From the NCBI RefSeq assembly GCF_002154225.1, contig NZ_MTSE01000009.1, forward strand, positions 124,001 to 188,000: a stretch of DNA of 64,000 nt. The letters run 5' to 3'. A program made the position numbers and the translations under genes. The DNA comes from Hymenobacter crusticola. GTDB lineage: Bacteria > Bacteroidota > Bacteroidia > Cytophagales > Hymenobacteraceae. The notes beneath the pieces are model-generated. The model saw only the letters and a list, made by a program, of their open reading frames with translations, made no database searches and was not told the origin of the DNA. Shown one piece after another: positions 36,152 to 45,352 of this stretch. Position 1 is the stretch's first letter. The number at the start of each line of letters is the position of its first letter.

Positions 36152-37633
36152 ATGCTCAAAAAATCACTCGACCTGCTCCAGCGGGAGGCGGCCGAAACAG
36201 GAAAGAACACCTTAAAGCGCAGCCTCGGCGGCTTCAATCTTATTGCCATCGGCATTGGCGTTATCATCGGGGCAGGGCTGTTTTCGCTCACGGGTATTGC
36301 TGCTGCTAATCACGCCGGACCGGCTGTTACACTATCTTTTGTGGTAGCGGCGGTAGGCTGCGCGTTTTCGGCCTTATGTTACGCTGAGTTTGCCTCGATG
36401 GTGCCGGTAGCTGGGTCGGCGTACACTTACGCCTATGCCACCTTAGGAGAACTATTTGCCTGGATTATTGGGTGGGATTTAGTGCTTGAATATTCGGTGG
36501 GAGCGGCCACAGTCGCTATTAGCTGGTCGCAATATTTGGTGCGCTTTCTGAGCAAATACGACTTGCATATTCCGCCGCAGCTCGTGGCGTCGCCGTTCGA
36601 AACAATCACGCTGGCGAGCGGAGCCCAGGTCACGGGCTTTGTCAACCTGCCCGCTATTCTGGTGGTGCTGGCTATCACGGCCATCATCATTAGGGGTACG
36701 CAAGGGTCGGCTGTTTTCAATGCTATTGTTGTGGCTCTGAAGGTGTTGGTGGTGTTGGTGTTTATTTCCCTAGGGTGGAAATACATTGATCCAGCTAACT
36801 ATCACCCTTATATTCCGGCCAATACGGGCAACTTCGGCGAGTTTGGCTGGAGCGGTATTCTGCGCGGAGCAGGAGTGGTGTTCTTCGTATTTATTGGCTT
36901 TGACATTGTGGCCACCATGGCGCAGGAAACCAAGAACCCGCAGCGCAACATGCCTATCGGCATTATCGGGTCGCTGGTAGTGTGCACGGTGCTTTTCGTG
37001 CTGTTTGGGTACGTGATGACGGGGTTGGCCAACTACACGGAGTTCAAAAACAGCGCCGCGCCGGTTGCCATTGCTATTGAGAAAACGCCGTACGCCTGGC
37101 TCAGCTCCGCTATCATTGTTGCCATTCTGATCGGTTACACGTCGGTAATTTTAGTCGACTTGCTAGGGCAGAGCCGCGTGTTCTTTACCATGTCGCGCGA
37201 CGGGCTATTGCCGGGCGTGTTCTCGCAGCTGCACCCGCGCTTCCAGACGCCACACAAGTCAAATCTGCTACTGGGCGTATTTATCAGCTTGTTCGCGGGC
37301 CTCGTGCCGATCAGCGTGGTCGGCGAAATGACGAGCATCGGTACGTTGCTCGCTTTCGTGATGGTGTGCGTCGGCATCCTCATTTTGCGTAAGCGCGAGC
37401 CTAACACGCCGCGGCCGTTTCGCACGCCCTGGGTGCCGGTGGTGCCCATCCTCGGTATTCTCACCTGTCTGGTGATGATGGTGTCGTTGCCAAAAGACAC
37501 TTGGATTCGGCTGTTTGTGTGGTTGGCTATTGGGCTGGTTATTTACTTCGCCTACGGCAAGAAACACAGCAAGCTAGGGTTGGGGCAGCAGGCCGATGCT
37601 TCTATAGAGCCGCAGGGCACACAGGTACAGTAG
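36152..37633 (+). CDS. APC-family amino acid permease (cationic amino acid transporter type)
   Basis: A 493-residue membrane protein with twelve or more hydrophobic segments. Hallmarks are the N-terminal LKRSLGGFNLIAIGIGVIIG substrate-binding segment, CYAEFASMVPVAGSAYTYAY, the MAQETKNPQRNMPIGI loop and the LRKREPNTPRPFRTP C-terminal motif. This is the YfnA/CAT-type branch of APC transporters, which carries basic or branched amino acids. A -7-like box with one mismatch (36135) and a TTTG at 36113 lie just upstream. Confidence 0.92.
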   Translation: MLKKSLDLLQREAAETGKNTLKRSLGGFNLIAIGIGVIIGAGLFSLTGIAAANHAGPAVTLSFVVAAVGCAFSALCYAEFASMVPVAGSAYTYAYATLGELFAWIIGWDLVLEYSVGAATVAISWSQYLVRFLSKYDLHIPPQLVASPFETITLASGAQVTGFVNLPAILVVLAITAIIIRGTQGSAVFNAIVVALKVLVVLVFISLGWKYIDPANYHPYIPANTGNFGEFGWSGILRGAGVVFFVFIGFDIVATMAQETKNPQRNMPIGIIGSLVVCTVLFVLFGYVMTGLANYTEFKNSAAPVAIAIEKTPYAWLSSAIIVAILIGYTSVILVDLLGQSRVFFTMSRDGLLPGVFSQLHPRFQTPHKSNLLLGVFISLFAGLVPISVVGEMTSIGTLLAFVMVCVGILILRKREPNTPRPFRTPWVPVVPILGILTCLVMMVSLPKDTWIRLFVWLAIGLVIYFAYGKKHSKLGLGQQADASIEPQGTQVQ

Positions 37634-37723
37634 CTTAGCACGTGCGCGCTTAGGTCTAGCTAGGTTTGTAATCTGAATCTTCGAACGACCAAATTATAAA
37701 CCTAGCTACACACAGAACAGCGT

Positions 37724-38647
37724 ATGAAAGCTGTTGCCGTTCAGGTAGTTTTAGAGCCTGTAGTTTCTATTCCTACTACCTCTCCGTACCTGATGGAACA
37801 ATCTATACTTGACTCGGAAACGCAAGAGCCGGAACCCAAGACTTACGCGTACCCGACTGTTGCAGAAAGTTGGGGAGCTCTAGGGTGGTTTCTACTGATG
37901 TCCCTTGTGGTGGGCATTGTGGCCGTGCCGCTATTCTTGCATGATTCGCCAACGCGTCGTATGATCACGCTGGTATCAGTCAGCGAGTTATCAAAAGTAC
38001 TTGCGCTGGTTTTTCTGCTTTGGAAAGTGCCCGCAGTGCGCCGTGTTCGGTTGCGCCTACTGGCTTCCCGCGAGCTGCCAATTGTGTATATGCTGCTGCC
38101 AGTACTGGTGCTAGCTCAACTCGTGTTGCGGACGTTGGTAGTCTTTCTGCCCTTGCCCGACTGGACAAACAAGATGCTAACAGAGCTGCATCAATGGCCG
38201 GTGCTTTCCTTCGTAGTGGTTTGCATTACGGCTCCTATTTTAGAAGAACTGTTCTTTCGGGGACTGCTATTATCAGGCTTGTTGAAGAACTACAGTCCTC
38301 GCAAATCCATTATTCAGTCTAGCTTACTGTTCGGTATTATTCATCTCTACCCCATGCACGCTGTATCGGCTATGGTATTGGGTTTGTTTTTGGGCTGGCT
38401 ATATTATCGCACTCAGTCGTTGGGTGCGTGCATTGTTGCGCACTCCCTGAACAATATGATAGGCTGGACCTTGATGCAGCAACCCCCTAATGCGCTAAAT
38501 GAAAGCAAAGCGGAAATGCTCCGGCAACTACCCCCGCCATTGCAATTGACGTTGTTGCTGCTTGCTGCGGCGGTGCTTTTCGTTGTTGCGTGCCGTCGGG
38601 TGCAGCAAGCAACAGAACCTACTAAGCTAATTGAGTCGAATTTATAG
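37724..38647 (+). CDS. CPBP family intramembrane metalloprotease
   Basis: A 307-residue membrane protein of the CAAX protease/bacteriocin-processing (CPBP, Abi) family. Motif 1 EELFFRG carries Glu174, Glu175 and Arg179; motif 2 has His207 in FGIIHLYP; motif 3 has His240 and the Asn pair in IVAHSLNNMIG. Around eight membrane segments are visible. In bacteria these proteases process peptides or confer self-immunity; the substrate here is unknown. An alternative ATG at 37793 would remove 23 N-terminal residues. It stands alone. Confidence 0.88.
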   Translation: MKAVAVQVVLEPVVSIPTTSPYLMEQSILDSETQEPEPKTYAYPTVAESWGALGWFLLMSLVVGIVAVPLFLHDSPTRRMITLVSVSELSKVLALVFLLWKVPAVRRVRLRLLASRELPIVYMLLPVLVLAQLVLRTLVVFLPLPDWTNKMLTELHQWPVLSFVVVCITAPILEELFFRGLLLSGLLKNYSPRKSIIQSSLLFGIIHLYPMHAVSAMVLGLFLGWLYYRTQSLGACIVAHSLNNMIGWTLMQQPPNALNESKAEMLRQLPPPLQLTLLLLAAAVLFVVACRRVQQATEPTKLIESNL

Positions 38648-38740
38648 TATCTGTCTGTGAAGCAGGTACCTGGGAAAGGGCCCTAGCAGTGTGGATGCTG
38701 CAGAGTACAAATCCGGCCGAATAACGCGTGGAGCTGACTT

Positions 38741-40219
38741 TTAAGATCTTAGCTTACGAGCTAGGTTCTGCACCAAGCCATTCACCTCTGGCACGGCACG
38801 CGTAAGTAGCAGCAAAACGCCATACACCGCCGTTAGCACCACTGAGCGGATTAGCATAGTCAGAAGCAGGGAGTGTAGCAGCGGTACTAGCCACGCCGCT
38901 AGGGCAGCGGCGGCGGCAATGCCCAACACCAGCGGAATACGCCAAGTGAATGGTTGCAACCGGTAGCTGTACCACACAAACCACGTGCGGGCCACGTTGA
39001 TACTCACCTGCGCAATAACCGCCGCCACGGCCGCCCCGCTGATGCCTAGCTTTGGGATGAGTATCCAGTTCAGGGCTACGGTTAAAATAGATAGGGAAGT
39101 ATTGAAAATGAGATCGTAACGGTAGCGCGGTGAGGTAACAACGATGAGGCCATTCACGCCCGTAATGCTGTCGAAGAGGCGGCTACCCAAGAGCAACAAG
39201 ACCACGAAAGCGCCCTCCGCGTAGCGCGTTTTCATCAGTGAATAGATGAAATCTATGTTCAACCCAATGCCTAACGCTAGGTAGCAACCGATTGCCGTGT
39301 TCAGCAGCGTCGTGCGACGGTAGAAGTCGGCCATGCGGGGCAGGTCCTGCTGCTTCCAGTAGTCGGCCAGCAGCGGAAAAGCAATCTTATTGAGCGAGCG
39401 AGCCGGAATAGCTAGCGCCGTGCTAATATTAGCCGCCACCCCATAAATGCCTGCTGCCGTTAGGTTTACTTGCGCCCCAACCATTAGCATGTCGATGTTC
39501 ATGATGATGGTACCGGAGAGCGTCCCGAGCAAGGTAAAACCGCCCATGCTCAGTAGCTCGCGTAAGGGTTTGATCTGCAAAGCCGCCCGCGTTGGGCGTA
39601 GGTGAAGCTCCTTGAGGTAAGCTAGGTAGCCCGTTAGTAGCAGCGAAATGGTGCCATTGACGCCTACATACCACACCACGTAGCCACTAAATGGCAGGAC
39701 TCCGCACGCGTATAGCAACGCCCCAGCGACGATGAGGAGCCGTTGCAAAATGTCTTGAATGAAAGAGGAAACCGCCGTGTGGTACAAGCCTTTGAGATAG
39801 GCATCTTGCAACGAATACAGCAGCATGAACAACGCTAGCACCGCGCCCCAGGCGTAGTACGGTTGTAGTAAGGTCGCATCGTCGGCGTACCAGTGCAGCA
39901 TCAGCGGCTCGCCCACAAAGTACAGCGCCGTCACGACTACGAAGCCGAGCAACGGCACGCCCAACAGCAGTGGCAGGAACCCGTGGTGCCGCGCCTCCGG
40001 GTTGCGGAAATAGGGGAAGAACCGGATGCCCACGCTCGCAAACCCAAAAGCAGCAACCTGCGCGTAGAGCGTGGCAATGGAACTCAGCGTGCCCGTGAGA
40101 CCTAGCTGCTGCGGCTCCAGAAAGTTCGGCAGCACCAGGGCCGTATTCACGAAACCTAGCCCTAGGCCGATGTAGGAAATGATAGTATTACGCAGCCCTT
40201 GCCGCTGAACGATGCCCAA
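38741..40219 (-). CDS. polysaccharide flippase (Wzx/MATE-like)
   Basis: A 492-residue membrane protein with about fourteen hydrophobic segments of the polysaccharide-biosynthesis/MOP superfamily. It should flip lipid-linked glycan units across the inner membrane and is the last gene of the glycan locus. The start is a TTG: no ATG is available before a stop and the MGIVQRQGLRNT opening is the usual family start. A short tandem repeat of GTGAAATGGTGA-type units (about 40223-40251) sits immediately upstream. Confidence 0.88.
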   Translation of the reverse strand: MGIVQRQGLRNTIISYIGLGLGFVNTALVLPNFLEPQQLGLTGTLSSIATLYAQVAAFGFASVGIRFFPYFRNPEARHHGFLPLLLGVPLLGFVVVTALYFVGEPLMLHWYADDATLLQPYYAWGAVLALFMLLYSLQDAYLKGLYHTAVSSFIQDILQRLLIVAGALLYACGVLPFSGYVVWYVGVNGTISLLLTGYLAYLKELHLRPTRAALQIKPLRELLSMGGFTLLGTLSGTIIMNIDMLMVGAQVNLTAAGIYGVAANISTALAIPARSLNKIAFPLLADYWKQQDLPRMADFYRRTTLLNTAIGCYLALGIGLNIDFIYSLMKTRYAEGAFVVLLLLGSRLFDSITGVNGLIVVTSPRYRYDLIFNTSLSILTVALNWILIPKLGISGAAVAAVIAQVSINVARTWFVWYSYRLQPFTWRIPLVLGIAAAAALAAWLVPLLHSLLLTMLIRSVVLTAVYGVLLLLTRAVPEVNGLVQNLARKLRS

Positions 40220-40222
40220 GTC

Positions 40223-40251
40223 GGTGAAATGGTGAGTAGTGAAATGGTGAG
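40223..40251 (+). repeat. short tandem repeat upstream of the flippase gene
   Basis: Two copies of GTGAAATGGTGAG separated by TA. The unit resembles the AATGG-based intergenic repeats at 11405 and 29640. Confidence 0.5.
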
Positions 40252-40352
40252 CAACTTAGGGCATCTCCGTTGGTACGTCGTGCGGAGCCTGCTAAGCGCC
40301 TAGGCAACAATGGATATAAGCCCTGCTCTTGAGGTGAGAAGTTAGGGTGAGG

Positions 40353-41723
40353 TCAGGAGCGGGTGGCGAAAATATCCACTACTTCCCGACCTGTCACGAA
40401 TGCCGCGCCCCGGCCGCGAAGGTACTCCATTAGCTCTCGAAACTGTTGCGGACCATTGCGCGTGTTGGCTGGGTCGAAGTTCTCGTTGTGCCACAGCAGC
40501 GTACATACTCCCCCAAACCGCTCGATTTCCTGAAACATAGGCGTGAGAGCCGGCAAGATTTCGTCGGGAGCTAGCTGCAAATAGCTAGGGTGGTGGAGCG
40601 TGGCGTCCATCACGTTGAGCGGGATTTCGAGGAATTCGAATGCTTCGCCGCGTTCAAAATTGAATGGGTAAAACGGCAAGCAATAGGAATTTCGAAAGCC
40701 AAAATGCTCGGCAAACCCTAAGGTGGAATCGTAGACAAAACCAGTCTGAGATACGATGGTAGGTGTCAGGCGCGGTTCCCACCGTAAATAGTGAAAGCGC
40801 AAACCTAGGTTCGTGGCATCATCACCAACCAAGTTAGCTTCATCCTTCAACCATAGATTATCCGCAGCTAGCAAACTGCCGTGCACGGCTATTTCAGCCC
40901 CGGCTTCTGCCAATGGCTTCATACGCGGCCAAGCTGCTCGCATATAATAGTCAGCATTCGGTGTACCGTTGGCACTTTTGCGGCGCTCTGGCAAAAAGAA
41001 GAACGTGCTCTTCGCGCCATAGCTAGCCACGGCTTGGTGCACTTCGGCTAGGTTGTCCCAAGCGTCGCGCTGGGTGAAGTGTTGCCATAGTTGCTGACCG
41101 AAGCTCAGCCATTCGCGGCGAAGCAAAGCGGCTTTGGCAGGCGCTTTCCAGGCGCTGAACAGATTGTCGATATCGTGCGTGATGAAAGCCGCGAAAGGCG
41201 CATCATTCTCCCATCGAAGTGGCTGTATTGGTTGCCCTATGACATGCTCGACGGCTGCTCGGAGAATGTCGAAGTAGTAGTTCACCACGGGCAGCGCCAC
41301 AAAGCCGTAGCGGTGCTGCACGCTGGCACTGAACGGGAAACGGCCATGCCGGTCGCGCTCCTCGCAGAAGTATTCCTGCCAGCCACTGAGCAGATAAAAC
41401 GCCGCTGAAATCACATCCGCGTGAATAATTGCCCGGCCCTCGGGGCGGCGTTCAAGCACCGGTTTGTCCGCAGCTAGGTCGAAAAAGAACGGCAGTCGCT
41501 GGCCTTGCCACTCGCGCCAGCTAGGCTCCGGCGGATAAGGCAGTTGCTGCTCGAAGAAGTAACCGGCGCCATCTGCTACTTCTACCTGGGGTTGTTGACC
41601 GGCATAGCCAATGGAAACAGGAGCAGCACCTGCGTACGCCAGCCGAAAATGGTGTAACACATACGCTAGCCGCGTTTCAGCAGAAACAGCCGCGGCAGAA
41701 ACCTTGGGCAGAACAGGAGCCAT
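40353..41723 (-). CDS. polysaccharide deacetylase family protein with an N-terminal DUF7033-like domain
   Basis: A 456-residue protein. The N-terminal half (about 1-170) looks like the DUF7033 region found before many Bacteroidota deacetylases. The second half has a NodB-type fold: the FITHDIDN motif supplies the metal-binding Asp pair, KSTFFFLPERR follows, and EIAVHGSLLA carries the His of the second motif. It probably deacetylates a sugar of the exported glycan. The ATG at 41723 avoids overlap with the upstream gene, whose stop is 13 bases away; the frame is open to 41801. Confidence 0.82.
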   Translation of the reverse strand: MAPVLPKVSAAAVSAETRLAYVLHHFRLAYAGAAPVSIGYAGQQPQVEVADGAGYFFEQQLPYPPEPSWREWQGQRLPFFFDLAADKPVLERRPEGRAIIHADVISAAFYLLSGWQEYFCEERDRHGRFPFSASVQHRYGFVALPVVNYYFDILRAAVEHVIGQPIQPLRWENDAPFAAFITHDIDNLFSAWKAPAKAALLRREWLSFGQQLWQHFTQRDAWDNLAEVHQAVASYGAKSTFFFLPERRKSANGTPNADYYMRAAWPRMKPLAEAGAEIAVHGSLLAADNLWLKDEANLVGDDATNLGLRFHYLRWEPRLTPTIVSQTGFVYDSTLGFAEHFGFRNSYCLPFYPFNFERGEAFEFLEIPLNVMDATLHHPSYLQLAPDEILPALTPMFQEIERFGGVCTLLWHNENFDPANTRNGPQQFRELMEYLRGRGAAFVTGREVVDIFATRS

Positions 41724-41736
41724 GCCGGCGAAGATA

Positions 41737-43032
41737 CTAAGCGCCAGCCGACAACCATTCTTGTAACGCCCGTAGGGCCCGCTCTTGGCTGTAGCCTTCA
41801 TCGGTGGTACCTAGGGTGGCATTATAGTAAGCCGCACGCCGGAATAGGCCGGCGGGCTTTTGCACCTGGTAGCGCCGTAGCAAAGCGGTTACTTCTGGCA
41901 GCGAATCAGCTCGTTCAATCAGCCCGTGTGCTACGTAGCCGTAGTAATCATCGGTGCCCGTGTGCGTATTGAAGCGGTAATAAATACTGACCACGTTCAG
42001 CAGCGTAGCCTCCAAGTGCGTCGACGTATCGGCCGCAATCAGGGCGTCTTGTCGCAGCAGAAACTCAAAAACGTTCTGCTCACGGGCTTTGGAGAACTGT
42101 AGCCTAGGATGCTGCTGGAGCAAAAACGAAAAGTCGCGCGGGTCGCCGGGGTGGGCACGGAACGTGACGGTAAGCTCTGGGAATTGCTTGTACAAGTGGC
42201 CCATCAACGCAGCAAGAGCCGCCGAATCGTCAAGGATGTTGGCGGCAATACCTAGGTGCTGCACCGTTGGGTTGAGGTTACGCTGCTTTAGGAAAGCATC
42301 GGCTTTGGGCATTCCTACAAGCTCCACGCGGCCGGCTACCGGGCCACACTGCCGGTACTTGTCCAACGCATCTTGTCCTTCCAGTAAGCTCAGGTCAAAA
42401 CCTAGGGGCGGAAAGTGGGTACTTACGCTCGCGTGTTGCACGTAGGCCGTAGGCACGCCGCAACGATGAGCCGCTAGCAACAGCGCCCGGGCATCGTCGT
42501 TGTGGTCGTTGGCAAAGATGATGGCCCGTGGCTGGTACTGCTGAAGCACCCGGCAGTACACTTCATAGTAGCCGATAGCATTGAAGATCAAGTCGAAGAA
42601 GCGCCAAGCCCGACGACCTTCCCGGCGGAGCAAACCAATTAAGACAAATGGAAATTGCCAGTAGTAGAGCAGCTTGCGCCGCAACGAAAGCCGGTGTACG
42701 AGCTTATTGTAGCGTCCTATTTGCTTGCTTTGTCCGGCTACGACTACGCTACCCGGTAGACCTTCTTGCACAAAGTGTAGCGCCTCATAGTTATTCTGGC
42801 TTACCACGTAGAGCCACACCGCGCCGTGCAGGCTATCAGCGTTGCGAATCGGCTGAAACATGTTGCCGACCAGCCGCAAGCCCGCGTAGCCGAGCACCTT
42901 CAGCAGCCGCCGCACCGCACTAGCCGGCGAAATGGCAGCTAGTGTACGCGGCGGCAGCGAAGCAAACAGATCTGTAAACCGTAGTTGGAGAATGTCGCGG
43001 GTGCGGCTTACCAAGCCAGCCAAATACGACAT
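41737..43032 (-). CDS. possible surface-glycan transferase, unassigned
   Basis: A 431-residue protein I cannot place in a named family. It has a basic N-terminal part with a hydrophobic stretch near 110-125 (YYWQFPFVLIGLL), then a GT-B-like second half: QPRAIIFANDHNDDARALLLAA, PTAYVQHASVS, VELVGMPKADAF, VTFRAHPGDPRDF and LIAADTSTHLEA. The order of a QH site, an RxHPxxP/D-like site and a D-S/T-S site recalls CDP-glycerol glycerophosphotransferase and sialyl/capsule transferase folds. It starts 5 bases after pseI, so it may be the transferase that uses CMP-pseudaminic acid. The ATG at 43032 is preferred over an in-frame TTG at 43053. Confidence 0.6.
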   Translation of the reverse strand: MSYLAGLVSRTRDILQLRFTDLFASLPPRTLAAISPASAVRRLLKVLGYAGLRLVGNMFQPIRNADSLHGAVWLYVVSQNNYEALHFVQEGLPGSVVVAGQSKQIGRYNKLVHRLSLRRKLLYYWQFPFVLIGLLRREGRRAWRFFDLIFNAIGYYEVYCRVLQQYQPRAIIFANDHNDDARALLLAAHRCGVPTAYVQHASVSTHFPPLGFDLSLLEGQDALDKYRQCGPVAGRVELVGMPKADAFLKQRNLNPTVQHLGIAANILDDSAALAALMGHLYKQFPELTVTFRAHPGDPRDFSFLLQQHPRLQFSKAREQNVFEFLLRQDALIAADTSTHLEATLLNVVSIYYRFNTHTGTDDYYGYVAHGLIERADSLPEVTALLRRYQVQKPAGLFRRAAYYNATLGTTDEGYSQERALRALQEWLSAGA

Positions 43033-43037
43033 GGCGC

Positions 43038-44078
43038 TTACAGCATCTCCCAAGTGAGCGGCGTGCCGGCGCGCAAATCTTGGCGGGCAGGCTTACCGAG
43101 CAGCGGCTCGTAGTAGCGTGGCGGTAACCCTAGGCCAGGCCGCACCACCCGGATGTTTTCCAACGTGAACGGCTCACCGGCCCGAATGTCCTGAGCCACA
43201 TAAATGGACCGCTTGTACAAGCGGCTCTTTTCCTCGGCGCGCTGCACGCCATACTGGATTTGCCCGAGTGCTTGCCAAGCCCGCTCGGTCTCCGTTACAA
43301 GAGCGGCAACTTCTTCAGGTTCCAACGAGAAAGCCGAATCGACGCCGCCATCGGCGCGGCGTAACGTCACGTGTTTTTCAATCACGCAGGCCCCTAGAGC
43401 TACCGCGGCTACGGCGGCTCCCACGCCCATCGTATGGTCGGAGAGGCCTACGGGCGACTCGGGGAAGAGCTGCGCAAAGTGCGGGATGGTGCGCAGGTTG
43501 GTGTTCTGAGGCGTGGCGGGGTAGGTGCTGGTGCACTTAAGCAGCACCAAGTCTTTACAGCCGGCTTCGCGCAGCACGGCCACGGCTTCGGCTACCTCAG
43601 CCAGGGTGCTAGCGCCGGTGCTCATAATCACGGGCTTGCCGGTGGCGGCCACCCGGCGCAGCAACGGCCAATCGGTGTTCTCGAAGGAGGCAATCTTGTA
43701 GGCGGGTACGTCAAGCGTCTCCAGAAAGTCGACAGCCGACTCATCGAAGGGCGAGCTAAACGCTAGCATGCCGTGACTCTTGGCCCGCTCAAACAACGGC
43801 TGGTGCCAATCCCAGGGCGTATAGGCTTCCTGGTACAACTCGTGCAGTTCGCGGCCATACCAGAGGGAGTTGGGGTCGTCGATGCGGTAGGCGCCGGGCA
43901 GCGTCATGGTATCGGCGGTATAAGTTTGGAGCTTAATGGCGTGGGCGCCAGCCGCGGCCACCGCATCGACGATGGCGAGGCCGCGCTCCAGGTCTTGGTT
44001 ATGGTTGCCGCTGAGTTCCGCAATGATAAAAGGCGGCTGGTCGGGACCGATAAGACGGGAGCCGATGGGAAAAGACAT
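43038..44078 (-). CDS. pseI: pseudaminic acid synthase PseI
   Basis: A 346-residue NeuB-family enzyme: TIM barrel (about 15-270) and a C-terminal antifreeze-like SAF domain (about 283-346). Conserved segments are FIIAELSGNHNQDLERGL, AIKLQTYTADTMTL, FSSPFDESAVDFLE and SDHTMGVGAAVAAVALGA. It condenses 2,4-diacetamido-2,4,6-trideoxy-L-altrose with phosphoenolpyruvate to make pseudaminic acid. The ELSGNHNQ form points to PseI rather than sialic acid synthase. Its GC content is clearly higher than that of pseH and the genes beyond 44.1 kb. Confidence 0.92.
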   Translation of the reverse strand: MSFPIGSRLIGPDQPPFIIAELSGNHNQDLERGLAIVDAVAAAGAHAIKLQTYTADTMTLPGAYRIDDPNSLWYGRELHELYQEAYTPWDWHQPLFERAKSHGMLAFSSPFDESAVDFLETLDVPAYKIASFENTDWPLLRRVAATGKPVIMSTGASTLAEVAEAVAVLREAGCKDLVLLKCTSTYPATPQNTNLRTIPHFAQLFPESPVGLSDHTMGVGAAVAAVALGACVIEKHVTLRRADGGVDSAFSLEPEEVAALVTETERAWQALGQIQYGVQRAEEKSRLYKRSIYVAQDIRAGEPFTLENIRVVRPGLGLPPRYYEPLLGKPARQDLRAGTPLTWEML

Positions 44079-44119
44079 AAAAAAACTAAAGAAAATAAGC
44101 TAGGAGAAAAGAATACTAC

Positions 44120-44662
44120 CTATCGTTTGAATAGTTGCTGCAGTGTTCCTTGGATTTGCTTCCATTCGCGGCGTAGCAAGGCTAGGCCGATAACATCTCG
44201 AAACACATTGTCTTTGAAAACATGCTCCCGTAAGTAAGCTTCGCGGCGAAAACCAAATTTTTCGTGCAGACGAATCACTTTATCGTTGCTGACAAACACC
44301 TCACAAAGCAACTTATTCAGGCTCAGCTCTTCGAAGACATACTCTAAAATAGCTAATTCCACCCGCGCGCCCAGTCCTGCACTTCCTCCTCCTCCGTCAC
44401 CTAGGTAGAATGCCCAATAACAGCTCTTAAAAGTCTGGTTAATATTGTACAGATTGGCTACACCTACAGCATGATCTGCGTGCTGAATAATCCAATAGTG
44501 GCGTGTTGGATCGTTAGCCAAGCCCTCAAACCAAGCTTTTTGGTCTTCTGGAGTAATAAGGCGGGAGTGATACATGAATTGGCTGACGGCTGGAGAATTA
44601 CGCCATAAGCGCACTTGCTCAAGGTCAGCCTCCGTCATGGGCCGAAGAAGTGGGGAAGACAT
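44120..44662 (-). CDS. pseH: PseH-like UDP-amino-sugar N-acetyltransferase
   Basis: A 180-residue GNAT enzyme. The start LRPMTEADLEQVRLWRNSPAVSQFMY and the cofactor region FGFRREAYLREHVF match PseH, which N-acetylates UDP-4-amino-4,6-dideoxy-N-acetyl-altrosamine at C4, the third step of pseudaminic acid synthesis. It lies 41 bases upstream of pseI. An internal hairpin (44697-44740) separates it from the second GNAT gene. Base composition is lower in GC than pseI. Confidence 0.88.
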   Translation of the reverse strand: MSSPLLRPMTEADLEQVRLWRNSPAVSQFMYHSRLITPEDQKAWFEGLANDPTRHYWIIQHADHAVGVANLYNINQTFKSCYWAFYLGDGGGGSAGLGARVELAILEYVFEELSLNKLLCEVFVSNDKVIRLHEKFGFRREAYLREHVFKDNVFRDVIGLALLRREWKQIQGTLQQLFKR

Positions 44663-44696
44663 AGGGGGTAGAGCGCGAAGAAAGAAGCTGATTGAA

Positions 44697-44740
44697 ACGC
44701 CGTGTAAGATGATAGATAGTTAATGAATCTTACACGGCGT
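44697..44740 (-). promoter_or_regulatory. intercistronic hairpin within the pse operon
   Basis: ACGCCGTGTAAGAT (44697-44710) is perfectly complementary to ATCTTACACGGCGT (44727-44740), a 14-base stem. It overlaps the stop of the upstream GNAT gene. The minus-strand tail is only weakly T-rich, so it may be an attenuator, a processing site or a partial terminator rather than a full one. Confidence 0.6.
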
Positions 44741-45318
44741 CAGCTTATTGGTAGCAAAGGAAAGAAAATAGGATTGAAACAAGCAATCAGGATGCGGTCT
44801 ATGGGTTGACTATCCACTAAGTAATGCCCTAACAACCGGCCTTCCTCAACCCAGCCCGCCCGCAGATAAGCTTTGTAAGAACTTACGTTGGTTGCGTACA
44901 TACCACCGAATAACTTTCGTAAACCAAATTCTTCGAAGGCAATAGCGTTGCCTAAACGAATAGCTTCTACTGCTAAGCCCTTACCGTGAAAGTGACGGTC
45001 ACCAAGCAATACAACGAGATCTGAGATAAGATGGTCGCGGTTAATAGGACCTAGCTTGATGGTGCCAATAAACGCTTGCGTTTCCCGATCGATAATGGCA
45101 AATACATAGTTAGTATCAGTTGCCGCTCCTGCCTGGATGTTGCGTAATAGCGATTCTAGGGTATGCGTTTGCCGGGAGTTAGTGTAGAATCGCATCAACT
45201 CCTCGTCCTGAAACCAAGTTAAAAAAGCTTCATCAATGTCGGTTGAGCGGAGGCTACGGAGTTGCAATCGTTCGGATAGATACTCCTTAGTCAGATGCGC
45301 AAACTCTTGTTCTGCCAT
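44740..45318 (-). CDS. second GNAT acetyltransferase of the pse cluster (RimJ/RimL-like)
   Basis: A 192-residue GNAT protein of the RimJ/RimL/SpeG type: LRSLRSTDIDEAFLTWF, IGTIKLGPINRDH, then the acetyl-CoA loop LGDRHFHGKGLAVEAIRLGN. It is distinct from PseH next to it. It may acetylate an alternative intermediate or the finished sugar (for example an additional N- or O-acetyl group), or act on an unrelated amine. Lying between pseG and pseH on one strand, it is very likely co-transcribed with them. Confidence 0.82.
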   Translation of the reverse strand: MAEQEFAHLTKEYLSERLQLRSLRSTDIDEAFLTWFQDEELMRFYTNSRQTHTLESLLRNIQAGAATDTNYVFAIIDRETQAFIGTIKLGPINRDHLISDLVVLLGDRHFHGKGLAVEAIRLGNAIAFEEFGLRKLFGGMYATNVSSYKAYLRAGWVEEGRLLGHYLVDSQPIDRILIACFNPIFFPLLPIS

Positions 45319-45352
45319 AGCAATAAAGATTTAGGAAGATGAATGCTAAAAG

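Noticed and set aside
38741..40219. CRISPR-like repeat upstream of the flippase gene
   Set aside because: Only two short copies without spacers of regular length; it is a simple tandem repeat.
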